Source: Glycomyces fuscus
GTDB lineage: Bacteria > Actinomycetota > Actinomycetes > Streptosporangiales > Streptosporangiaceae
Reading direction: 5' to 3'
DNA length: 64,000 nucleotides
Assembly: GCA_002529455.1 (NCBI GenBank)
Contig: NYMS01000003.1
Location: 62,001 to 126,000, forward strand
Shown: in pieces, positions 8,673 to 16,270 of the stretch
How positions within the stretch are numbered: position 1 is the stretch's first letter
Layout of the letters: every line of letters begins with the position of its first letter
Notes under the pieces: model-generated
What the model saw: the letters and a program-made list of their open reading frames with translations, nothing else
Database searches by the model: none
Told to the model about the DNA's origin: nothing
Position numbers and translations under genes: made by a program

Positions 8673-9443
8673 ATGATCGAGATCCTGAAACCCGCCGAAC
8701 TGGCCCGAGCGAGGGACACGGGCGCCCTGGTCGCCGACATCCTGCACACACTGAGGAGCCGTGCCGCGGTCGGCACGAACCTCCTGGACATCGACCGGTG
8801 GGCCCAGGCCATGATCGTCGGGGCCGGCGCGCGGTCCTGCTACGTCGACTACGAGCCGTCCTTCGGGCGCGGGCCGTTCGGCCACTACATCTGCACGGGG
8901 GTCAACGACGCCGTGCTCCACGGACGACCGTACGACTACACGCTCGCCGACGGCGACCTGCTGACGCTCGACCTCGCCGTCTCCCTGGGCGGAGTCGCCG
9001 CCGACGCCGCCATCAGCTTCGTCGTGGGCGGGTCACGGCCCCCGGAGAGCGTCGCGATGATCAGCGCGACCGAACGCGCGTTGAGCGCGGGGATCGCCGC
9101 CGCCGGGCCCGGGGCCCGCGTCGGCGACGTCTCCCATGCCATCGGCTCGGTCCTCGGTGAGGCGGGCTACCCGATCAACACCGAGTTCGGGGGCCACGGC
9201 ATCGGGTCGACGATGCACCAGGACCCGCACGTCCCCAACACCGGACAGCCCGGCCGCGGGTACAGACTGCGCCCCGGGCTGCTGCTCGCACTGGAGCCGT
9301 GGGTCATGGCCGACACCGCCGAGCTCGTCACCGACGCCGACGGGTGGACGCTCCGCAGCGCGACGGGTTGCCGCACGGCACACAGCGAGCACACGATCGC
9401 CATCACCGGCGACGGGGCCGAGATCCTCACCCTGCCGCGGTAG
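8673..9443 (+). CDS. map: Type I methionine aminopeptidase homologue
   Basis: A 256-residue M24 (pita-bread fold) metallopeptidase. All five expected metal ligands are present: two Asp in LTLDLAVSLGGVAADAA, His in GGHGIG, Glu in LALEPW and Glu in SEHTIAI. The His of HYICTGVNDAVLHG matches the substrate-side His of MetAPs. ATG 8673 follows GAGAGGGG; an in-frame ATG at 8649 lies over the presumed promoter. It removes N-terminal Met from nascent proteins. Housekeeping map usually sits in a ribosomal/secY cluster, so this isolated copy with its own palindromic promoter is likely a second or specialised enzyme. Confidence 0.88.
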   Translation: MIEILKPAELARARDTGALVADILHTLRSRAAVGTNLLDIDRWAQAMIVGAGARSCYVDYEPSFGRGPFGHYICTGVNDAVLHGRPYDYTLADGDLLTLDLAVSLGGVAADAAISFVVGGSRPPESVAMISATERALSAGIAAAGPGARVGDVSHAIGSVLGEAGYPINTEFGGHGIGSTMHQDPHVPNTGQPGRGYRLRPGLLLALEPWVMADTAELVTDADGWTLRSATGCRTAHSEHTIAITGDGAEILTLPR

Positions 9444-9464
9444 GCGCGGCCGTGAGGCCGCGCC
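9443..9464. terminator. Hairpin between convergent map and gvpK
   Basis: GGCGCGGCC and GGCCGCGCC form a perfect 9-bp stem with a GTGA loop directly at the end of the aminopeptidase gene. It faces the end of the gas vesicle operon and could serve both directions. Confidence 0.6.
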
Positions 9465-9569
9465 CGCCCCTGTGCTCCGGGGGTTTCCGCGCGCACCGAC
9501 CCCCGCGCCCGCCCCAGTCCCGCGGAGGCCCGGGCGGCCCCTGCGGGAGCCGGGGCCCGGTCCAGGGCC

Positions 9570-10046
9570 CTAGTCCCCGTTCCTGGGCAGCAGGGACCCC
9601 AGCGGGCCCAGGTCCAGGTTGAGGTCGGCGGCGGAGAGCCCGTAGCGCTCGCGCAGCTCGGTCATACGCTCCTCCAGCAGCATCAGCGTCATACCGATGC
9701 GCTCCTCCTGGTCCTCGGTGAGGTCCCCCTGGTCCACACGCCGCAGGGCCTGCCGCTCCATGAGCTGACGCACCAGCTCCACCACGGTGAGCACCAGTTT
9801 GATCAGATCGCGCTCGACCGTGTCGGGCTCGGTCTCGATCCGCTGGCGCAGCCGCTGCCTCTCGGACCCCGGGGCCCCGCCGCGGGACCGGTCCGGGTCC
9901 GCCGTCTCGTCCAGGGCGTCCTGGAGCCGTCCCAGGATGTCGTTCCCGTTCCCGGTCTCCGTGTCGGCGTCGGCCACCCGTACGGGCCCGTCGGGGTCCT
10001 GCCGGGCCTCCGCCCGCCGGGGCGGGTTCCCGTTCACCTCTGGCAT
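9570..10046 (-). CDS. gvpK: Gas vesicle protein GvpK
   Basis: A 158-residue GvpK. The conserved core is in the C-terminal half: VERDLIKLVLTVVELVRQLMERQALRRVD, then EERIGMTLMLLEERMTELRERYG and a LNLDLGPLG tail. The N-terminal 60 residues are polar and variable. ATG 10046 follows GGGAGGAAG; an ATG five codons earlier lacks a site. GvpK is required for gas vesicle assembly in several bacteria, probably acting in growth of the shell beyond small bicones. It is the last gene of the gvp operon and ends against the convergent map gene. Confidence 0.93.
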   Translation of the reverse strand: MPEVNGNPPRRAEARQDPDGPVRVADADTETGNGNDILGRLQDALDETADPDRSRGGAPGSERQRLRQRIETEPDTVERDLIKLVLTVVELVRQLMERQALRRVDQGDLTEDQEERIGMTLMLLEERMTELRERYGLSAADLNLDLGPLGSLLPRNGD

Positions 10047-10079
10047 ACCGCTTCCTCCCACTCCCTCCGGGGCCGGTCC

Positions 10080-10394
10080 TCAGTCCTGTCGGATCCATCC
10101 GCTCAGGGGGTGTCCGTGCTCCCAGGGCGAGGGCACGTTCTCGTTGATCGACGACACCAGTGCGCGCAGGGAGACCCGGACCAGGTCCACGTCGGCGATG
10201 GAGATGGTCAGGTCCCCCGAGACCACCACCCCCTTGGCCAGGACCCGGTCGAGCAGGTCCACCAGGGAGATCTCCCGGTTGGCCAGGGGGTGGTCCTCGT
10301 CCAGCATCGTGGTCAGGGAGTGGGCCTGCCCGGGGAAGCCGTCGGTCCCGGGCAGGCCGTCCGCCGCGGGGCGGGATCCGTCCGCCGTGCTCAC
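10080..10394 (-). CDS. gvpS: GvpA/GvpJ-family gas vesicle protein GvpS
   Basis: A 104-residue member of the GvpA/J/M/S family. The family core reads ISLVDLLDRVLAKGVVVSGD and continues through LTISIADVDLVRVSLRAL, matching the amphipathic beta-hairpin/helix core of GvpA. The GTG start at 10394 overlaps the TGA of gvpL by 4 bases. A 35-residue polar N-terminus and a Trp-containing tail (GHPLSGWIRQD) distinguish it from the major shell protein, so it is a minor or capping component. Position between gvpL and gvpK matches the Streptomyces order. Confidence 0.88.
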   Translation of the reverse strand: MSTADGSRPAADGLPGTDGFPGQAHSLTTMLDEDHPLANREISLVDLLDRVLAKGVVVSGDLTISIADVDLVRVSLRALVSSINENVPSPWEHGHPLSGWIRQD

Positions 10395-11185
10395 GTGTCC
10401 GCCTCCGCGACGCGCGTGGAGGCGAAGGAGTAGGGGGCCCACGGTCCGGAGGCCTCGATCCTGGTGCCCTCCGGCGCCCGGGAGTTCAGCTCGTCCACCG
10501 CCTCGAGGAACTCCGTCACCCGCCCCCCGTCCACGAGGTAGGCGTTGTTCATGACGTTCTCGCCGGGGGCCTCGGACAGCGCGGCGTTCTGCGGCTGGTG
10601 CTGGGCGCGCGCCCGGGACATCCCGCCCAGGACCTCGTCGGCCCGCTCGCACAGCGCGGACGCCCGCTGCCACGTGTCGTCGCGGCGGTCGCGCTGCTCC
10701 CTGCGCCTGCGCAGGTAGGCCTTGCCCGGGCTCTCGTCGGCGGAGGCCTCCCGCGCGGGCGGCGCGGCGGCGCGGGCGCCCGCCTCCGCGTAGACCTTCA
10801 CCCCGATCTCGACCCGGTCCACGAGTTCGTCCAGGGTCGTCGAGAAGGCCTCGGCGTTCTCCCGCAGGACCTGGCGGACCCGTTCGTCCCCGCGGTAGAC
10901 GGTGGCCAGCCGCAGCGGCAGGGCCACGGTCCGCAGGGCCACCGCGTCCACGATCTTGTGGTGGGCCCGAGCCACCTCCTCCAGCCAGCGCAGGTCCTCC
11001 AGCTTGGCGTGGAGCGCCTGCTCGTCGAACTCGTCCAGGGGGACGGCGCTGACCGCGGCGGCCAGGTCGCCCTCGACGACGAGGTGGACGGGGTGGCCGC
11101 CCACGCCCCTCAGGCCCTCGGTGCTCGCCAGGCCGAAGGGGCGGCACACCGCGTAGACGTAGCTCGCCCGCTCAGGCCGCTCCAT
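10391..11185 (-). CDS. gvpL: GvpL/GvpF family gas vesicle protein
   Basis: A 264-residue GvpF/L protein beginning MERPERASYVYAV, the usual family opening, with the central ALPLRLATVYRGDERVR block and the C-terminal NNAYLVDGG...PWAPYSFA block. The ATG at 11185 lies inside the end of gvpJ (14-base overlap), so translation is coupled. GvpF/L proteins are accessory factors that interact with GvpA and other minor proteins during nucleation. The insertion around residues 130-190 is Arg/Ala-rich, typical of actinobacterial GvpL. Confidence 0.92.
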   Translation of the reverse strand: MERPERASYVYAVCRPFGLASTEGLRGVGGHPVHLVVEGDLAAAVSAVPLDEFDEQALHAKLEDLRWLEEVARAHHKIVDAVALRTVALPLRLATVYRGDERVRQVLRENAEAFSTTLDELVDRVEIGVKVYAEAGARAAAPPAREASADESPGKAYLRRRREQRDRRDDTWQRASALCERADEVLGGMSRARAQHQPQNAALSEAPGENVMNNAYLVDGGRVTEFLEAVDELNSRAPEGTRIEASGPWAPYSFASTRVAEADT

Positions 11186-11609
11186 GGTCCCCCTCCTCCC
11201 GCGTCCGCGCCGGGGAGGGCGCACCGGACCCCTCCTCGGCGGGAGGGCGGGCGTCGGCCGCGGTGACCTCCGCCGCGCGGTGCTCCTCCAGAGCCGCGAT
11301 GCGCTCGCGCAGACGCCTGTTCTCCTCGGCCAGCTCGTCGTCCTCGCGCCGCGAGGCCCGGGAGGACAGGGCGGGGTCGTGCTCCCACCAGTCGATGCCC
11401 ATCTCCTTGGCCTTGTCCACCGAGGCGACGAGCAGCCGGAGCTTGACCGTGAGGAGTTCGATGTCCAGCAGGTTGATCTTGATGTCGCCCGCGATCACGA
11501 CGCCCTTGTCGAGAACGCGTTCGAGCACGTCGGCGAGGTTGGCGGAGGAGGATCCCCCGGAGGGGCGGACCTGCCTCGGCTCACCTCGCCAGGGCGTGGG
11601 TTCACTCAT
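11172..11609 (-). CDS. gvpJ: GvpA/GvpJ-family gas vesicle protein GvpJ
   Basis: A 145-residue GvpA-family protein. The core NLADVLERVLDKGVVIAGDI followed by INLLDIELLTVKLRLLVASVD at residues 24-65 is nearly canonical, and GIDWWEHDP follows it. The C-terminal 60 residues form a charged coiled-coil-like extension (DELAEENRRLRERIAALEEH) absent from the main shell protein. ATG 11609 follows GGAGGG. It is thought to be a minor shell component controlling tip or shape. The 104 bases between it and gvpZ hold no gene. Confidence 0.92.
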   Translation of the reverse strand: MSEPTPWRGEPRQVRPSGGSSSANLADVLERVLDKGVVIAGDIKINLLDIELLTVKLRLLVASVDKAKEMGIDWWEHDPALSSRASRREDDELAEENRRLRERIAALEEHRAAEVTAADARPPAEEGSGAPSPARTREEGDHGAA

Positions 11610-11713
11610 GCGTACCAGTTCCCTCCCGGTCCCGCGGAGCCGTCACGGCCACGGGTCACGCGCGCGCTCCCAGCGGAGGAGCCCCGGCCGTCGGCGCGGA
11701 GGCGGTCACCGGC

Positions 11714-12982
11714 TCAGGAGCGCCCGGCCTCGGGGTGCTCCCCGTCGGGGTACTCGTCCTCCTCTCCTTCCAGGTCCTGCTCGTCCGCCTCATCAGCGTC
11801 CTCGCCGTCAGCTTCGTCATCGAGGAGCTCCTCTTCCTCTCCATCTTCGTCGGCCTCTTCCTCGTCCCCGAGCTCTTCGCCCTCGAGCTCCTCGTCCTCG
11901 AGCTCCTCGTCCCCGGGCTCCTCCTCGACGTCCCCGTCCTCGGGCTCGTCCTCGAACTCGTCCTCGTCGTCGGCACCGTCCGACGCCTCCTCGCGCCCGG
12001 CGTCCGGATCGGCGAGCTCCGCCCGCTCCTCGGGGTCCAGGTCGGCGAGTTCGGCCGCCTCGTCGGGGTCCAGCTCCTCCAGCTCGGCCCACTGCTCCTC
12101 GGTCAGGCCCGCCTCCTCCAGCGCGACGGCCTCCTCGTGGGAGAGGACGACCTCGCCCCCGCGGACCTCGCCGCGCCAGCCCTGGAGCTCGGCCGCCTCG
12201 TCCCGGGGCAGCATCATGACCCGGCGCCGGTAGTGCTTGAGGTCCAGGCGCAGGCGCCTGCCCTGGGCCCGCCACAGGTTGCCCGCGCGCTCGAAGAGGC
12301 CCTTGGGGTGGTACTCCACCACCAGCAGGACGCGGGTGAGGTTCTCCCCCAGCGGGTGGAAGGTCACCACGCCCTTCATGGTGCCCCTGGCGGCCTCGGT
12401 CGACCAGGCGATCCGCTGGTCCTGGACCTGCTCGGTGACCTGGGCGCTCCAGCTGCGGCTGGACCACAGGACCTTGCCCCTCCAGTGGGAGGAGGTGTCC
12501 CCGGTCCTCTCCGCGCTCCGCACGCCCTCGGCGAAGGAGCCGAAGTCGGGGAAGCGGGTCCACTGGTTGTAGGCCACGCGGACCGGAACGCCCACGTCGA
12601 TGTCCTCGACGATGTTCACGGCCTTGGAGGGCCTGCCGCGCGCCCCGGAGGGCCCCGTGCCCCGGCCGACCCTGTCCCTGACCCCCTGCTTGGCCTTGTC
12701 CTTGAGGCCCTTGGCCCCGCCGGTCACCACGGCGTTCACCGGGTTCTCGCCCTGGGCGAGCCTGCCGCCCACCCGGGCCGCGACGGGGGCGGCGGAGGCG
12801 CCCTCGCTGGTGAGGCGCTCCACCGTGGCTCCGAGCCTGCGCGCCGCGCCGCTCACCACGCTGGTGGCCTTGGCGCTGAGGTAGTCCTGGAGCGCGTCGG
12901 CGAGCTTGGACGTGCCCTCGTTCCTGTCGGCGGCCGACCGCAGCCGGGCCAGCGGCCCCGGGGACTCAGTCGTCGCGGCCAT
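11714..12982 (-). CDS. gvpZ: SRPBCC-domain gas vesicle cluster protein GvpZ, long acidic tail
   Basis: A 422-residue protein. Residues ~140-290 form a polyketide-cyclase/SRPBCC (START-like) domain: EDIDVGVPVRVAYNQWTRFP, then WRGKVLWSSRSWSAQVTEQV and IAWSTEA. Before it is an Ala/Gly-rich region; after it residues ~300-422 are dominated by Glu and Asp in repeats such as EDEELEGEELGDEEEADED. The ATG at 12982 overlaps the end of gvpY by 17 bases. It occupies the gvpZ position of the Streptomyces coelicolor order; its role in gas vesicles is not established. The acidic tail is striking because the preceding gene encodes a basic tail. Confidence 0.85.
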   Translation of the reverse strand: MAATTESPGPLARLRSAADRNEGTSKLADALQDYLSAKATSVVSGAARRLGATVERLTSEGASAAPVAARVGGRLAQGENPVNAVVTGGAKGLKDKAKQGVRDRVGRGTGPSGARGRPSKAVNIVEDIDVGVPVRVAYNQWTRFPDFGSFAEGVRSAERTGDTSSHWRGKVLWSSRSWSAQVTEQVQDQRIAWSTEAARGTMKGVVTFHPLGENLTRVLLVVEYHPKGLFERAGNLWRAQGRRLRLDLKHYRRRVMMLPRDEAAELQGWRGEVRGGEVVLSHEEAVALEEAGLTEEQWAELEELDPDEAAELADLDPEERAELADPDAGREEASDGADDEDEFEDEPEDGDVEEEPGDEELEDEELEGEELGDEEEADEDGEEEELLDDEADGEDADEADEQDLEGEEDEYPDGEHPEAGRS

Positions 12983-13625
12983 CGTCGCCCCCCTCGCCGC
13001 CGGTGTCCGTGTCGCGCCTGCGCCGGGCGGGCTTGCCGGTGGCGCCCGAGGCGCGTTTGGCGGCGCCCTTGGTCCGCGTCGAGGCTCCCTTGGCCCGTGT
13101 GGCGGTGCCCCGGGCCGCCTTCCCGGTCCCGGGTTCGGCTCGGCGCCTGCGTGTGGCCGTGCGGGTCCCGCGCGGCTGCGGCTCCTGCCGGGTCTCGGCG
13201 GCGTCGCCGCCCCGGGGAGCCTCCCCGTCCTCGGCGGCCTCGTCGTGCGCGGCGCCGTCCTCGGTGTCCTCGTCCTCCCCGGCCGGCGCGTCGGAGCCGG
13301 GGGCGGTCCCGGCCGCACCCTCGCGCAGGCGCTCGGTACGGCTGTTGAGGGAGTCGGCCAGGCCGCCCGCCCACTTGCCGGCGATGTTGCCCGCCGCGGT
13401 CCTGCCCACGTCGAGCAGCTGCTCGCGGGACTGGCCCCTGAGCTCACCCACCACCGGCAGGGCGGAGACCTCCTTGAGCAGCCCCTGGGTGAGCTGCCGG
13501 GGTTTGATGTCGAGCTTCTTCGCCCCGAGGTAGAGCCCGAGCCCGAGCGCGAGCTTCAGTTTCCTCCTCCGGCCGAGGACGTAGCCGCCCGCTGCGGCGG
13601 CCACGATTTTCGCCGTATCCCCCAC
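12966..13625 (-). CDS. gvpY: Gas vesicle cluster protein GvpY, histone-like basic tail
   Basis: A 219-residue protein. The N-terminus MGDTAKIVAAAAGGYVLGRRRKLKLA continues into a hydrophobic segment (LALGLGLYLGAK), suggesting membrane or hydrophobic-surface contact. A middle acidic patch (EDEDTEDGAAHDEAAEDGE) is followed by a Lys/Arg/Ala-rich C-terminus with repeated AKGA/TKGAAKRA units like bacterial histone-H1-type tails, ending in an acidic DTGGEGGDDGRDD. Gene position and start fit GvpY of Streptomyces gvp clusters. Function is unproven. Overlap with gvpZ indicates coupled translation. Confidence 0.82.
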   Translation of the reverse strand: MGDTAKIVAAAAGGYVLGRRRKLKLALGLGLYLGAKKLDIKPRQLTQGLLKEVSALPVVGELRGQSREQLLDVGRTAAGNIAGKWAGGLADSLNSRTERLREGAAGTAPGSDAPAGEDEDTEDGAAHDEAAEDGEAPRGGDAAETRQEPQPRGTRTATRRRRAEPGTGKAARGTATRAKGASTRTKGAAKRASGATGKPARRRRDTDTGGEGGDDGRDD

Positions 13626-13646
13626 GGGATCTCACCTCGATGTCGT

Positions 13647-13892
13647 CTATTGGAGACCCTGGTACCTCTCGGCTTCCTCCAGCTGGTCCAGCAGCTCGTC
13701 CTCGATCCGGTCGAACTCGCTCTCGGACAGCTCACCGCCGTCGAAGCGTTCGGACAGCTCCGCCAGCTGCTGCCGGATGCGTGAGGGGTCGTACATCTCC
13801 CGCTCCGCCGCGTCCAGGACCTGGCGCGCCGTCCAGTCGACGAACCGGACCGGTGCGGCGGGAGCGGTGAGGATCATGCTGAGGAGGCCCAT
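13647..13892 (-). CDS. gvpG: Gas vesicle protein GvpG
   Basis: An 81-residue GvpG: MGLLSMILTAPAAPVRFVDW at the N-terminus, then RQVLDAAEREMYDPSRIRQQLAEL and a helical, acidic C-terminus (EFDRIEDELLDQLEEAE). ATG 13892 follows AGGAGTAGGACC; the open frame upstream is spurious. GvpG is an accessory protein of the GvpF-to-M group found with GvpF in nearly all clusters. Confidence 0.92.
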   Translation of the reverse strand: MGLLSMILTAPAAPVRFVDWTARQVLDAAEREMYDPSRIRQQLAELSERFDGGELSESEFDRIEDELLDQLEEAERYQGLQ

Positions 13893-13929
13893 GGTCCTAC
13901 TCCTGTTCGGTCTCCCCCGCTCGGCGGGG

Positions 13930-14661
13930 TCAGTGCTGGGGGGATGCCACGAAGCTGTAGGGAGGCAGGGGTCCGTTGACACGGACCTCCATGTAGGAGG
14001 CCAGTTCCTGCTGGATCCGGGCCGCCTCGCGCAGGAAGTCCTCGGTGCGGTCCCGGTGCACGAGGAAGGAGGCGTTGGCCAGGCCGCCGTCCACGGCGGG
14101 CCACTCGGAGACGCGCTCGGCCAGTCCCTCCAGGGCCTGGAGCACGGTGTCGGAGTCGCGCCGCCTCAGCTCCTCGACCGCCTGGGAGACCTGCTCCCCG
14201 AAGGCCATCCGCTCGGCGGGGGTGCCGCCCCCGTTCGCCTTGAGGGCCTCGTTGCGCGCACGCAGGCCGTCGTCGGCGCGGAGCACGGCGCGCAGGGCCG
14301 CCTCCTCGACGTGGCTGGCCTTGACGTTGAACTCCACCCGGTCCTGGAGCTGGTCGAGCAGCACGGAGTAGTGGTCGGCGAAGCGGGCGAGCTCGGCGGC
14401 GACCGCGTCGTCGTCCTCGCTCACCGCGCCGAAGCGCAGGGGCAGGACGCCGTGGCCCAGGGCCAGGTCCTGGAGCACGTTCTGGTGCGCCGTCAGGTCG
14501 CGCCGCTTGGCGCGCAGCCCCTCGGGGGCGTCGCTGACGGCCGCGGCCACTCCGTAGGCGCGGACGAAGCGCACCGGGGCCGCGTCCTCGCCCACGCCGG
14601 ACAGCTTCATGCCGTCGAGGGACTCGTCGTCGCGGACGATCCCGTAAACGTAGGTGCTCAC
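13930..14661 (-). CDS. gvpF: Gas vesicle protein GvpF
   Basis: A 243-residue GvpF/L protein starting VSTYVYGIV, with the VLPLRFGAV block and the C-terminal [15 protein letters not shown]...GPLPPYSFV signature. The GTG at 14661 overlaps the TGA of gvpA by 4 bases, so it is translated with the shell protein. GvpF binds GvpA and is proposed to prevent premature aggregation and help nucleation. This is one of two GvpF/L paralogues here (see gvpL). Confidence 0.93.
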   Translation of the reverse strand: MSTYVYGIVRDDESLDGMKLSGVGEDAAPVRFVRAYGVAAAVSDAPEGLRAKRRDLTAHQNVLQDLALGHGVLPLRFGAVSEDDDAVAAELARFADHYSVLLDQLQDRVEFNVKASHVEEAALRAVLRADDGLRARNEALKANGGGTPAERMAFGEQVSQAVEELRRRDSDTVLQALEGLAERVSEWPAVDGGLANASFLVHRDRTEDFLREAARIQQELASYMEVRVNGPLPPYSFVASPQH

Positions 14662-15068
14662 TCGTCGCCCTCCTTGGAGGAGGAGCGGCGGCGGGCGCGC
14701 GCGGGCTGCTTCTCCTGTTCGTCGGACTGCCCCTTGGAGAAGGAGTCGGAGATGGCCTCGGCCGCACCGGCGAGCGCGCCCTTGGACTTGCTGCGCGCGC
14801 CCTTCTCCATGCCGCCGTTGACCAGGTCGGGGAGGCCGGCGCCGCCGCTGCTGGTCAGGTCGAGGCGGTTGCACGCCTCGGCGAAGCGCAGGTAGGTGTC
14901 GACGCTGGCGACCACGATGCGCACGTCGACGGTGAGGAGTTCGATGCCCACGAGCGAGACCCTGGCGAACACGTCGATCACCAGGCCCTTGTCGAGGATG
15001 AGGTCGAGAACCTCGTAGAGGTTGCCCGAGCTACGGCCACCCCCGGATGACTGCTGCATCACCGTCAT
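14658..15068 (-). CDS. gvpA: Major gas vesicle shell protein GvpA
   Basis: A 136-residue GvpA. The shell-forming core is [20 protein letters not shown] followed by [20 protein letters not shown] and [14 protein letters not shown] (residues 16-70). A C-terminal extension of about 60 residues is rich in Lys, Ser and Glu, as in Streptomyces GvpA. The alternative start five bases downstream of MTV is unlikely; the ATG at 15068 is spaced well from AAAGGAGCAGGA. It is the structural unit of the gas-permeable protein shell. Only one clear GvpA is present; gvpJ and gvpS are the minor homologues. Confidence 0.95.
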   Translation of the reverse strand: MTVMQQSSGGGRSSGNLYEVLDLILDKGLVIDVFARVSLVGIELLTVDVRIVVASVDTYLRFAEACNRLDLTSSGGAGLPDLVNGGMEKGARSKSKGALAGAAEAISDSFSKGQSDEQEKQPARARRRSSSKEGDE

Positions 15069-15140
15069 CGGAATCCTGCTCCTTTCTTCGGTGAGGTTGT
15101 GGAGGGCAGGCTCCCCCGTCCGTCCCGGAGGCGGCCGGGC

Positions 15141-15446
15141 TCACATGCCGTCGGAACGGCCGCGGGTGTAGCGCTTCGTGCGTCGGTACCCCTGGATCTC
15201 CCCGTCGGAGTCGAGTTCCACGGAGTACGTGGCCAGCAGGCTCACCGTGTCCGGGACCCTGCGCAGCTCGAGTGTTTCGAGGGTCAGGTCCCAGCCGTCT
15301 CCGGAGCGTTGGAACCCGGAGACGCCCTCGACCTCCAGCCCCGTCAGCTCCTCGAACTGCTCCTGGGCCTCGCGCAGGCGCTGCATCGTCGACTTGCGCC
15401 GGTCCTCGCGCGGAGGGGAATCGTCGTCCTTGCTGTCCTGACTCAT
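15141..15446 (-). CDS. gvpO: Gas vesicle protein GvpO
   Basis: A 101-residue GvpO: a charged N-terminus (DDDSPPREDRRK), then LREAQEQFEELTGLEVEGVSG, GWDLTLETLELRRVPDTVSLLATYSVELD and YRRTKRYTRG. It is the first gene of the ten-gene operon, as in Streptomyces. GvpO is essential for gas vesicles in haloarchaea and has been proposed to act at the level of expression or assembly. ATG 15446 lies downstream of a candidate sigma-B-type promoter. Confidence 0.93.
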   Translation of the reverse strand: MSQDSKDDDSPPREDRRKSTMQRLREAQEQFEELTGLEVEGVSGFQRSGDGWDLTLETLELRRVPDTVSLLATYSVELDSDGEIQGYRRTKRYTRGRSDGM

Positions 15447-15504
15447 GGATCTCCTGGCCGTCGGCCATTACCCGTTTTCTCTTGCCATGCCCTTGGCCTG
15501 ACCC

Positions 15505-15530
15505 ACTACCTAGAAAGACCGGGACAAAAC
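15505..15530 (-). promoter_or_regulatory. Candidate sigma-B/F-type promoter of the gvp operon
   Basis: On the minus strand GTTT (15530-15527), a 16-base spacer and GGTAGT (15510-15505) resemble the GTTT-N14-16-GGGTAT pattern of SigB-family promoters. It lies about 60 bases before the gvpO start. No good -35/-10 pair for the vegetative sigma factor was seen there. It is one base away from the ideal GGGTAT at two positions, so this is a candidate only. Confidence 0.35.
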
Positions 15531-16270
15531 CTCTCCCAGGTCAAGGCCGGGGTGAGCGCACCGGACGGGAGCCGGAGCACGCGCGAGGATCCGGAAGGCC
15601 GGGAAGGGAGGGAACTGCGGAGTCAGCGGGGGGCGCGGGGAGCGGGGGACCGCCCGGCGCGCGGGTCACGGGGGACCCCGGCGCGGGGAAAGAACCGGGT
15701 GGATGTTCAGGCCCACAACCTCTTGCCAGGAAAGAATGCGACCCGAAGACGCCCCGCCGGGAGGTGCGCCCACCACGCCTCCCACCAGCCCCGGACCTCC
15801 GGCCGCGGCCGACGGCGTCCAGCGGCAGCGGCGGCCCCCTTGCCCCCGCACGACAGTTGTCGTGACATGAAAAGACATTGCCGACATATTCCATTTCCAC
15901 ATTTCTGGCGCATTTGCCATCTCCTTATCATGGATTCTTCTTCTGGAGATGGTTTTCGGAATATTGGCCGGATCGGGCCTCATGGGGTTGCGAATATCCG
16001 TGTTCGGGCATCCCAGGAGAAGCGACGATCCCAGGCAGGAGTGGGGCAGAACCCCAGCCCCACCGGAGAACTGCGGAACGCCGGCACACCAGGGCCACGA
16101 GAGGGCTCCGGATTCGGAAAGGAAAGGGACTGACACACCCCCTTGCCGGTCCGGCGAGATCCCCCGGGACCTCGCCAGCAGCCTTTCCCACTGGAATGCC
16201 AGCCATCCCCCGGGTGGTCGCACTGCACAGTCCCCCCAGCACTTCAGTGCAACATTCCGAGCGAAAAGAA
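15531..16270. other. 740-base intergenic region between divergent gvpO and the tectonin gene
   Basis: No convincing gene is seen. Bases 15540-15860 are GC-rich with only frames of atypical composition. Bases 15865-15965 are noticeably AT-richer (for example CATGAAAAGACATTGCCGAC), as expected for a promoter or a horizontally acquired edge. It must contain the promoter of the tectonin gene, but I cannot point to its hexamers. Confidence 0.5.

Noticed and set aside
11817..11960. CTC/GAG-rich repeats as a possible CRISPR or microsatellite
   Set aside because: The repetition is irregular codon repetition encoding Glu/Asp runs, with no spacer-repeat structure.
11735..12230. Ser-rich and Leu/Val-rich plus-strand frames opposite the acidic tail of GvpZ, looking like a membrane protein
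   Set aside because: They are the complement of repeated GAG/GAC codons of the acidic tail; there is no start with a ribosome site and no gene context.
15865..15965. AT-richer island as a possible tRNA gene or attachment site
   Set aside because: No cloverleaf could be folded by eye and no repeated attachment core was found.
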